NCBI GenBank assembly: GCA_014706295.1
Contig: JACSVZ010000002.1
Span: 105,010,047-105,074,046 of the forward strand
Direction: 5' to 3'
Length of the DNA stretch: 64,000 nucleotides
DNA from: Lycocorax pyrrhopterus obiensis
Taxonomy: Eukaryota > Chordata > Aves > Passeriformes > Paradisaeidae
Below the pieces are notes generated by a model. The model was not told the origin of the DNA and did no database searches. It saw only the letters and a list, made by a program, of their open reading frames with translations. Below, one piece after another: positions 27,311 to 37,451 of this stretch. The translations under genes and the position numbers were made by a program. Numbering within the stretch: the stretch's first letter is position 1; the number at the start of each line of letters is the position of its first letter.

Positions 27311-30300
27311 ACTCACTGCAACCCTTTGCACCCGACCCATGAGCCCGCTGCTCACCCATCCCATGATGTGTTTGTCATATTCAAGAGAGCTTTGAAGTTC
27401 CAGGGTTTGCTTCTATAAGCATTGTTCCTGCTATAAGTCAACATTAGGACAACAGAAAACACTTACAATATACAACACAGGACCTTGTTTTTCAGAGGAG
27501 AACTGCATTTAAGGCAAACATTAACATAAAGCCAGACTCCAATGTGCTCCCTCCCACAGAACAGTACTTAAATCAAGCAGCAGTCCCATTAAAGCCTATG
27601 GGATTACTCCTGCAGTAAGGTGCTTTTCCAAAGGGACAGCATCATCAGGCTGCAGCTCTGAGAAGTAACACTGTGGTTGCATGGAGGGTGCGAACAAGCT
27701 TTTACTACTTAGCATCTCCTAATTAGTCCTAACGATGGTTTGAATGTGACTGATTGCTTCTTGCCTCATTGGCAGAGTAGAAAAGAACTATTTCAATTAG
27801 TTTTGAAAATGAGTGGATTTAATTAGAATATTGCAGAATACTTGATATTTACAGAATATTGAATTTTGTGCTAAACACCAAGTTTTTAGCCAGGATTTAT
27901 GTACTCTTGCTATAGAACCCTCTTGCTTTGAGGGAGCTTGTTCCCATAGGAACGCAGTCACACCGGCCACATGGAGAAAGCTAAAACATTTCCAAAATCA
28001 GCCAGAAGAATAATTCTGCTATGTATTTCTTCTCCTGCTCTAGTTTGAGTATATATGTTATGTCCTATTGTATCTAGTTGGAAGTACATGCCCGCAGGGC
28101 AAAGTGAAATACATATACATGCATATATATATGCACAAACACACACACACAGAGAACCAAAATCTTGTTATTTCTTTTTGGTGTGTATCTGAACTATTTC
28201 CTTTTTATTTTCTTTTTTCTGAGGGACTGGCCCAAAAACCAGCCATCTCCAAAGACACTGCAGTAAATTAGAACCAAATTATTTTTTTTTACTTTGGAAG
28301 AAGGAATTACCAGTGTGTCAAACATCCCAACAGAAACACTTGCAGATGCAACAAGTATGTACCAAATGCCATGCTAGGAGAGCCGTACCCTCCTGCTACA
28401 TTAACATTTATTTCCATTTCCTTTCTGGCCCCTAAGTAAGTTTTATTTTATCATAAGTTTAAGGATGGATCTGACAGACTCTTTCCAGCTCTTATTTCTT
28501 CACAACTTAATGGATTTATCCTCTCCTTGGGGCTCAAGGAAGCTTGAATTTTAGTCTTTCAAGTTGAATTCCATCTCTCTCTTCCCTTACTTTCTCCTAC
28601 ACTTGAATGCTTCATTTATTTAACGGCCTCATTGATCTCAACATGAAAATTATTACACCGAGGTGCTATTCAATTTGAGCAGAGAAAGCAGAAGACTTCG
28701 TATCTGTCTTGTCAGGGGATTGCCTTTCCATTTGTTGCTTACAAAACTTTGCTGCCAAAACATTCAGAGCACAAATGTATCCTGTTTAGACCAATTTTAG
28801 CAGCTTTAATTGCTATCAGACTATGTAAAACATGCATGTGGCAAGTTGTGGTTACTGGGGGTAGGATTGATTTGCTGTTTCCCCCTGCCATGGCAGCAAG
28901 ACATCCCCACCCTATAGGCAGCCCCGCTGTCCTGGCAGGCCCCACTGTGCAGCTGGGGCACCCATGGCCATTCCTCTGGCTGTTCCTCTGGCAGGTGGCC
29001 GGACTCCCTCCCCTTGCACCGTGAAGGCAAGCGGGAGGATTTGGGAAGTGGAGGCAGCAGCCCCACATGAGCACCACAGTCGTGGCCCAGGGCTGCAGGG
29101 AGCAGTGGAAGACCTCTGGAGGGCTGTGATGGGAAGCCTGTGACTCGACCTGGCTGTGAAGAGAACAGCAGCCAGGCACATGCCAGATCAGAGGTGCACA
29201 GCCTTTGGCAACTCAGAGGTCTGGGGAGAGATAAGCTGCCCATAGTCCTCCTCCCATCCAGCTTGCAGCTGAGGCTCACCCACATTCCCCTGCCACCAAA
29301 GCCACTGCCATTTCACCTTCCCTCTCAGGGGCCCAGTCACTTGTGCCAGCTTTTCTGACCACGCTGGAACAGAGACAGAGCTGGCCTGGCTGGGTTTTAT
29401 CATGTTGGAAATTTGCCAATGGCAGATATTTAGCTGGGAATATTGCTCAGGGGATCCAGGCAGGATCTGTGCCCTATCCTGGGGACAAGGTAAAGTGGCT
29501 GCAGACCCTTAGGACTCCCATGCAGGCAGCCCAAGGTGACAGACCACAAGGATGCAGGCACAGGTTTTATTTCTCCCCTCTGGCTGCAAGCTTTCCACAC
29601 CAGCCTGCAATGAGCACTACCCACTGATGATCTTCCAAAGTTAAAATGGCTCTGAAACCTTCCCTGAAATTTTGGAATGAACCAAGTGTGGCGCACATGG
29701 GATATCACGTTGCCTGCAGACCGGAAAAAGCCACAAAGCTGAACGCAAAAACCCAGCTTCTGCCACCAGAAGTTTTCTATTTGCTTCCTTCATTCCCCTT
29801 GGAGTCACACTCTTCAAATATTTTCAAGAGGAGAAAAAACAAATCCTTTGAACATTTTTTTTTCTTTTTCTTGGATATTAAACATTTCCAGTCAAGTTGA
29901 ACTTGTAGGAGAGTCTCTGAAACACTCCACCAGCATGTCTCTCTGGGAACTTTAGATTTTAAATATTTTTAAATATTCTACTTATTTAGTGCTTCTACTC
30001 ACTGAAGACTGTGTCTGAGAAGGTGTCAACAGCATTTTCCTTCTCATCCAGATCCTTGGTGCAACTGTCCTGCGAACTGGAGAGTTTTCTTACCCTCAGC
30101 AGCCAGCAAACTGAAGGACTTGCCGACATGAATGTTTCAGAAACCTGCAGCCTGTTTTAAAATTATCCCGAGGCGATTAAGAATTAACAGACACTGTGAC
30201 AAAGACGGATGTTCTTCCAGGCTTCCCTCTGAAATCTTAATGTCCAGTGATTCTGTACTTGATTCCAAATTGCCTCAGAATGGTAAAGAACAGGATAAAT

Positions 30301-33300
30301 CATTGCTGTCACTTAATGAAAACCTTAAAACAGCTCTTCTTAGCAACCAGTCATTCTTTTCTACTGCAGTTACAAGTTGATTTTTATTTACACCACTACC
30401 TAAGGTGATTTCCAAGCAGACAGGACATTTGCCCCTTCCCCATTTCAATAAAGATGACTCCATTTTGAACCTCATGCCTATGTTAACTCACTGTGACACT
30501 GAAAAAAAACCCAAAACCAAACTCTGATTTCAAAGAAAAAAACTGCAGGAAGATAAGGACAAACAGAAACAGGGGTTGTTTTCTGTATAAATGCCCACAG
30601 TTTTTGTTTTTCAAGGGAGGGAGGAGCTATGTGGCCCTGTTCCCATTTAATCACTCCAGTAGGAGCCAGCAGGAGCCAGCAACAGCCACATTCCAGTTGC
30701 ATTTCTGACATGGCCACCTTCCTTGTTTTGTCTAGTTATCCTGCAAGCTCACTGAGGCATGGGAGAGCATTTTAACAGCAGCCAGTAAAATGGAGCTCCC
30801 AGTTTAGTGTGGGTCTTTAAGGGACCCAATAGTATATACAGTGAAAAAACAACAGCGGCAACAACAAACAAACTCAAAGCCAGCTTAAGCTCAATGGGGA
30901 ACTTTAAAAATTCAAGGATGCAAGAAAAAAGGAGGAATTCATGCTGGATGTGCAAGCCCTCAGCTGTGTGCATGCATCTCACCCGAGAATGGTATTTTTT
31001 GCTCCTGCAGCTTCTTCCCTCTCCACATACGAACAGGCTGATCCTTCCTCCACTCTGTTTGTCCACTCTGCACCCGTGGTCCAGCAGCCACATCCAGCAT
31101 GCCCCAGAGCAGCTGGGAACATCCCTCCCAGTAATCCTGTAGTTCTGGGGACTGCATGTGCCAGCCCCTTCAGCAAAGGCGGAAGCCTGAGGTTCGCTCC
31201 ATGAAGATACATCCTCACAGGCACTGGCAGTTTTAGCTGCCAGGCAGCAATAAGTCCCTAGCTAGCATATGTGAGCTATGATTCAAAAGGCTTAAAATTG
31301 GACAAAGGTGGGTGGATTTCAACAGGAATGGCACCCCCTCCTCCTTCCCCAGCCCCACCTCGGAGACAGAAGCCCACCTCCCGAATTCTTATCTTGCTGT
31401 GGGGATGCTCGGGTATTTCAAAGGAGAGGTCATAAGAATTTCTAACATGGGCGAAGCAATGTGTTTTTCTTGGTCTTGCCCTTGGAGCTCGCATAACCAT
31501 TTTGACCAGTTTTCCAAGAAATGCTTGGCCTGAATTGGATCTAGCACGGATCTAGCAATGGAAAATATTAAGTATTCTTAATGAAGGTGTAATAAGTTGG
31601 AGTAATGATACAGAGGCCAGTTTTGACTTAACTAGACTGCCCTAAATTCTTTAAGAGACAAACAACTACCAAATTGGCTCTACCACCTGTGAGTGCACTA
31701 CCAGCTTACTGATGATCTCAGGAACTCTTCAACACAAACACCACGTATGCCGCACCTCTGACATCCAAAATAATTGGCAGGTTGGGTGCCCTGATCATCC
31801 ACACCTCAGCTGATCTGAGGACACACTGTTTCACCTTTGCTGAGGGCACCTGCCTCTGTGTGTCCTGCCCCACAGCCACAGACACCACTCCAACCATGAT
31901 GTTCGGTGCTCACAGATTTCTCTCACTTTCCCACTACTGTATTTGAATTTGGTTTCATGTTAACTTGGCAATGTTGGCACCTACCCTGGAATGATGCAAA
32001 CAAAATTAGGTTCTTCACAGAGAGGCAAGTGAGGACCAATCCTATCCAAGGAATGCTGCTTTTCCAAGAAGGTGACACTCTTATTAGTGTCACACTTCTA
32101 CATTTCAATTTGCAAAGGTGACCCTTAACAAGCAAAACAGTACGGCTCCTGAAAAATCACCAGTGAGAAGCACAAGCACTTAGCATTTCCGAGAATCAGA
32201 CTAAATTTACAACAGACTGAAGGTTTGGGCCTGGCACTAAAACAGGTCTTGCTATCCAGATGCAGTATTAGTCTTTTGTAAAGAATTTGTACTGTCTTTA
32301 TCCAATTTCCATTCTTAACTATGGCTCTCAGTGAAATTTGTTCAAACTCCCCCAACTTTTTTTCTGCCAGACACTCCTTCTAAACAGAAGGATTATTAAA
32401 CGCACATTCCAAATCTTTTTCCAATGTTACAACTGCTTTCCCCTTTTGAAGTACAATTCTCTTCTGCAAAGTAAAGAAAAAAAGAAGTGTTTATAGAGAT
32501 TGGATTTTGATTGTTTCTCCAAAGTCTTACACGGCAAGATTAGAGTACTCACAGGCTATGGGAACTCCGCCTGGCTATGAGGATCTGATAGTGATATCCA
32601 AGACCACTGGTAATAATGATCTCTCTTCTCACCTACAGGAGCATTATCACCAGACATCTTTGCTGAGCTTTGCATAACAGCATTACCTGACTGAGCCTGA
32701 CAGTCAAAAAACGAGACCGTCAAAATTACAAGAAACAATTGCATTTACTCTTTCTTCCCGCAGCTGCCTCAGTCCTGCAGCTCTAACAAGTACCAGTGAC
32801 AATAAGAAACTTGCTTTTGTCACCAAAGCAGGCAAGCACTGTGCAGAGGCCACTAGAGAACGAGCCTGGTGACTCACACTGGTGACTCAGGACCGGTTAT
32901 TCCCGCGGAATTAACTCTCAGTGTAACACAAATCTCCCCTCTAACTCAAATTCTGGGTGAAGTTTTTAACTCACCTGCAAAGGTATTTTTAAGCTTGGCT
33001 TGACAAACTACTCAGGACCCCAACTTTAGCTTAGAGTCTGTGGCCTTTCTGGCTGGCTTTTCACATCCTGCTGGCCACACCCTTGCCTTTCAGCAGCACT
33101 GCACTCAACACCGGTTAAACTAAACTAAAGACAACATGAGGATTCTACACAGGAAAGTGTTAACTTTCCTCTGAGGGCAGGTATGTAGAGGCACTGTTTC
33201 TGCAATCCCATTCCTCAGACTGGTAAACTGCTGAGCTTTTGTTTTTGTCCAAACTCCCTCCACCCTCTTCAATCTCTATAAAGAAAGCCTCTCAATCACC

Positions 33301-36139
33301 TGTGTTAACAGGCCCCCGAAATTCCATGCTGCCTCTGAACACCCACAACGGATGATTCTCTCTTGCAGGTCTTGGTGCACTGGGTGAAAAAGCCATCATG
33401 CTCCATCACTCCCATAACCACTTGTCATCCAACCACTTACATAAGCCTGTGATCTCTGAAATAAAAACATTTGCTTGCACTTGGGTAGAGCTGGTTGGTT
33501 GGAAGAGAACTTGGAGCAGGAAATGATTGAAAAAACAGTCACAGAAGCAAGCTTCCAGAATGTGCCTTTTCGGTTTTCCTTTCAACGTTGCTATTTCCTC
33601 TAGTCAACCACTGCTTCCCCATCAAACAAAAAAGCTTCAACCAGCAAAATCAATTCGTTTAACATTTTCACATATCCTCCAGCACACAGGACTTCAATAG
33701 AACATGCAATCACCTAAAGTTTCACTAAGCATAGATCAAGAGGACATAAGTAACTGGAAAAAAAATTCACATTATGTTGTGCACATTAATTTAAATTTGC
33801 TACTAAATGTATAAATAGGTCTAGAGATCCTGGTATTTCTAACATGCCAATTATCTTTGTACTGCGGTACCCCACTCGTTATCAAAAATAGCTTCACTTC
33901 AGACTGAAAAAGTAATTTTCTTCTTGTATGTGGCTTTCTCAAATGGGTTTATTTTCACTTGCAGTAGAAGGGATGTTTTAACCAGCCTTCAGTGTGATTT
34001 TTGGAAAAGGCAGCCTGCACACACGCAGTACCCCCAGAGGCAGCTTGTGCATATTAGACCATGAGCATCTGTTTGGGTCCGTGGCAGTATTTAGGCTGGT
34101 GAGCACAGACAAGCACTTTGCAAAGTGACAAAGTGAGCTCAGCTGGACGAGCCAGGCCAGGAAAGACCTACAATTTATCCTGACCACTTGCATTTTGATG
34201 CAAGGAGGTCGACAGGCTCCACCATTCACTTAAGTGTTCCTGATCGCAGAGACCGTAAAAAATTTTTTTGTAGCATTCAGGTGCCAAAATTATCAGGATG
34301 CACTGCACATGTGGACAAGGGAAGGGGTAACATTTCCCACTGGGTCAGCTATAGAGGAGCTCTAGAACAGAGGTTGTGGCTTCACTTAAAAAAATGCTTC
34401 CAACAGATAGCAACTTATCCCATCACAAGAGTAATTTTGTGAAAGGAGTGCACACTTCTGCCCTCATAAAAATGTCCCAAGTTAAACCAACCTCTGGAAC
34501 CCCATCTGGCATTTTGGTGGTGGTTCTCTTTCCCTGAGCTGTGCATTGTGAGAGGCTGAATTTGGGAAATACACACCAGCACTCTGCCATACAGAGTTTT
34601 TGAGCTCCAAAGGAAAATACACACTGTTGCTGCTGCCCCTCAGAAATGCAAGAGGAAAAAATATCCCAGTGTATATCTTACTTGGTTCTAATGTGGGAGG
34701 CCTGAGTTTCATGACCTATTTACCACTTGATAGTAGTCCTTGGACCAGGGGTCAGCATTCAGTAATGTACCAACTACCAGGCTACAGAGCTGTGACATTT
34801 TTCTGTGACCTGGGAGTCCTACTCCAAAAAGTCCTGAATTCTTTAAAAAGTGGTAGTCTCAAAAGAAACCTGGAACTCCTCCACAGGAGCCAAGTGCATC
34901 AGTGCCTCAGTATCTCACTGGTCTTCCAGGGACAATGTCTTTGGTCATTACCATCAATGGAAGGTGGCAGGCCTGAAATTCCTCAGCCTTCCTCTCCAAA
35001 ACAGAGGTTTGAAGGAACCACTTTGCAACCACAGGGGTACAGAGCATCCTTCCAACAGATGGGACATGTCAGTTAGGCTCTTCTCTGGGGAGGAGAGTTT
35101 ACCACTCTGGACTACCCACTTTCCATCCAAATGATCCATCCTTGACATGCCACAAGGACAAGTACAGAAGTACCCTCTGATAAGAAAGACAAAATCAGTG
35201 TAAACCTCGAGAGCAGACTGAAATGAAAATGTGCATCTCAAAATAGCATTCACCTACCTCTCTAAGAAGGTGTGATCTGGAAAACATTTCTTTCCTCCAT
35301 CACTTCCCCTTCCCTTCCTCTCTGCTTCCTGCTCAGGATGCTGCCCATGCAGTGCCCTTACCAGACAAGTAGCACACCCCAGGGACTTGGTGCCTAAATT
35401 TGGGGGTTGCGGTACTCAGTGTTAGTAGAGGCCAAAGGCTCAGAAATAAATTCAAGTCACAGAGCTTGATTCTAAAATCTTTGAATGTTCAAAATATCAT
35501 TTTTGAGAGGAACACATACCTGGGTCCACAGCTTCCCCCAACAATGGGATTAGGTTCTCCTTTCTGATCAATCCTTTTTTTTTTAATCATCAAATTAGCA
35601 AGGTTTTGATAAAATTGTAGGGGACATTACAATATTTTGTGACAGTCTGGGATGGCTTGTGAATCATCCGCCAGCTATAACTGGAATGTAATACAAGCTA
35701 TTGTAATGCTTTATGAAGAAAGCGCGTGTTGCTATCTTGCAACAACCATATGTTCCGCTGTTTGTATGGATCTGTTATCCAACCCTTACATAAGCCCTTG
35801 ATGAAATTATCATCACAGGACAAGCATACTTACAGCACGGTTGAGTTGATCACAATAAAGTAATGAAGAAACGAAGGAACTTTATGCTGAGGCGGGACTG
35901 GCCGCCCGCCTTCCCAAGCCACAGCTGCAGAAGGAGGCAGCGTGCAGACCTGCAGTCAGCTGCTCAACAGCCATCACTTTGGCGACTACACCAATACAGA
36001 CACTTGAGGCTTGGGCTATATGGGAAAGGGCAAAAGTGCTTTCTCTGGTGCAGGGGAGAGGGAAGCGTTGGGGAGGGAGTTGAGGGAAAGGCTTGAGGGG
36101 AGGAGGTTGCTTTAATAGTTTAGGGAACCCGTGAGATGT
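27311..36139. other. Intergenic DNA, CR1 to CABLES1 CpG island
   Basis: About 8.8 kb with no gene that I can support. It contains a short CA/AT microsatellite at 28117-28151, a GC-richer stretch at about 28870-29200, and a 158-codon frame at 34600-35076 with no recognisable domain. The block at about 35570-35770 looks like candidate conserved regulatory DNA close to the CABLES1 promoter. Confidence 0.65.
28117..28151. repeat. Compound AT/CA microsatellite
   Basis: A GCATATATATATGC block is followed by (AC)n ending at about 28151. Imperfect and short. Confidence 0.8.
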
Positions 36140-36525
36140 TACTTGCATACACAGAGGCACTCGCACGCCTCAGACTGCAGCAGGGGCAGCAGGGGCCGGG
36201 ACAGCCCAGGCTTGCCGCACCGTCGGCATCCAACCGCATCCCCGGGGGCTGCCCCCCGTCCCCGACTCTCCTTCCTGCCCATCGGGCACCAGCCCCCACC
36301 CGGGAAAACCGGCGGGCAGCGCCAGGGCCACCTGGCATGGCATGGCTGCATCCCGGTGCCGATCCCAGTGCTGCTCCCGGTGCCGCAGATGGGCCGGGCC
36401 GAGCCGAGCCATAGCCCCGGGTCCAGTGCAGCCTGCGCCTGGCTCCGAGGGCCATGTGCCGTGTACTACGGGAACAGACTCCACCTTCCTCGGCTCCCGC
36501 CCGCCCCCACGCATCCAGGAAGGGA

Positions 36526-36556
36526 AAAAGAGGAGGAGGAGGAGGAGGGAAGGGGG
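36526..36556. repeat. (GGA)n purine tract upstream of CABLES1
   Basis: A run of GGA triplets is followed by GGGAAGGGGG and, shortly after, an A-rich run at about 36567-36578. It is a polypurine stretch about 200 bases upstream of the TATA box. Confidence 0.85.
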
Positions 36557-36682
36557 TGAAAGGGAAGAAAAAAAAAAAGAGAGAGGTTGAAAGGAGGGAG
36601 CTCGCTGAGACCCACCCTTCTCCCTCCTCCTCCTCCGGGCTGCTGGCCGGGCTTTTGTTTTCCTCCAGCGCCCCGTTTCCCA

Positions 36683-36688
36683 CACGTG
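36683..36688. promoter_or_regulatory. CABLES1: E-box CACGTG in CABLES1 promoter
   Basis: A palindromic CACGTG lies about 50 bases upstream of the TATA box. It is the consensus site for MYC/MAX, USF and related bHLH-ZIP factors. The motif is seen; binding is inferred from the position. Confidence 0.45.
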
Positions 36689-36735
36689 ATTGCCGTGTTA
36701 TTGCACAGGGCGCTCGGCGGCGCGGCTGCTGCACC

Positions 36736-36743
36736 TATAAATA
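36736..36743 (+). promoter_or_regulatory. CABLES1: TATA box TATAAATA of CABLES1
   Basis: A good TATA match inside an otherwise GC-rich region, 195 bases upstream of the CABLES1 start codon. It predicts transcription starting near 36766, within a GC-rich stretch. A TATA box inside a CpG island is a minority arrangement. CpG-island promoters often have dispersed starts, so upstream start sites are possible. Confidence 0.6.
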
Positions 36744-36765
36744 CGGAGCGGGCGGGCGGCGGGGG

Positions 36766-36930
36766 CCCGGGGCAGCGCGGCACGGCCGGGCGGAGCGCAC
36801 CCCCCGACACCCCCATGCACCCCGGAGGGACCGCGGCGCCCATGCCCCGCCGCCCGCCCGCCTGACGGGCCGGCAGCGAGAGGCAGCGCCCGGCCAGCGG
36901 CGAGGGGAGGGGAGGGGGAGCCGGCCGACA
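36766..36930 (+). other. CABLES1: CABLES1 predicted 5' UTR
   Basis: The leader is inferred from the TATA position to the start codon: about 165 bases of very GC-rich sequence with one upstream ORF (36815-36865). High G+C and the upstream ORF both suggest restrained translation initiation. The 5' end is an estimate. Confidence 0.5.
36815..36865 (+). CDS. Upstream ORF in CABLES1 leader, 16 codons
   Basis: ATG at 36815 opens a frame encoding MHPGGTAAPMPRRPPA and stops at TGA 36863-36865, 65 bases before the main start codon. A second in-frame ATG lies at 36842. The first ATG has C at -3 and C at +4, a weak context, so leaky scanning to the main ATG is expected. It is a possible regulator of translation and not a known protein. 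Whether it lies in the mRNA depends on the inferred start site. Confidence 0.4.
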   Translation: MHPGGTAAPMPRRPPA

Positions 36931-37451
36931 ATGGCGGCGGCCGCCACCGCCGCCAGCCCCGGCAGTCCCGCCGCCGGGCCCCTGTCGCCGCCGGCGGAGC
37001 CCTGCCCCAGGAAAGCGCCGCAGCCGCCGGGGCCGCCGCAGCCGCCGCCGCCGGCGCGCAGCGACCCCCGCCGCAGGCAGGCCGCGCTCTCCTTCCTCAC
37101 CAGCATCTCCCTCGACGGGCGGCCCCCGCCGCCGGGCAACGACGGCCCCGCCGCCCGGCCCCGCCAGGCGCAGCCGCCGCCGCGGCTGGGCAGCCCCCCG
37201 GCGGCGCCCGCCGAGCCCCCGGAGGAGGAGGAAGACGAGGAGGAGGAGGAGGACGCCTTCGCCGCGGTGCAGGTGCCGCCCGCCGCCTTCCTGGGCGCCG
37301 CGGCGGCGGGCAGCCGCGGCCGCCTCAACTCCTTCACGGCGGGGGTGCTGCCGGCGCCCTTCGGCCGCACCAGCCCCCAGGGCAGCGCCGGCGGCAGCGG
37401 AGAGCTGGGGCAGCCCGGCCCCGCCGCCGCCTTCGAGCTGCAGCGGTCCCG
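36931..37451 (+). CDS. CABLES1: CABLES1 coding exon 1 (CDK5 and ABL1 enzyme substrate 1), N-terminal part
   Basis: CABLES1 is an adaptor that binds CDKs (CDK2, CDK3, CDK5) and ABL-family kinases and promotes inhibitory Tyr15 phosphorylation of the CDK. Its C-terminal cyclin-box domain lies on later exons outside the window. This exon encodes residues 1-173 plus two bases. It starts at an ATG with a strong context (A at -3, G at +4). Order of features: an Ala/Pro-rich start (2-44); the conserved family block RRRQAALSFLTSISLDGR (about 47-64); a Pro-rich linker; an acidic Glu/Asp run (about 98-108) leading into DAFAAVQVPPAAFLG; and SRGRLNSFTAGVLPAPFGR (about 128-146). The donor CCG|GTAAGC at 37452 is strong. 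The mammalian N-terminal exon codes for clearly more residues, so the linkers are shorter here. Position next to RBBP8 favours CABLES1 over the paralogue CABLES2. Confidence 0.93.

Noticed and set aside
28739..29285. Overlapping 146- and 154-codon minus-strand ORFs
   Set aside because: They lie in GC-richer intergenic sequence, overlap each other in different frames and show no domain or splice-compatible structure that I can recognise.
34600..35076. 158-codon plus-strand ORF in intergenic DNA
   Set aside because: No recognisable family, signal peptide or domain; overlapping frames of similar length lie on both strands. It could be decayed repeat or a transcript remnant, but there is no support for a gene.
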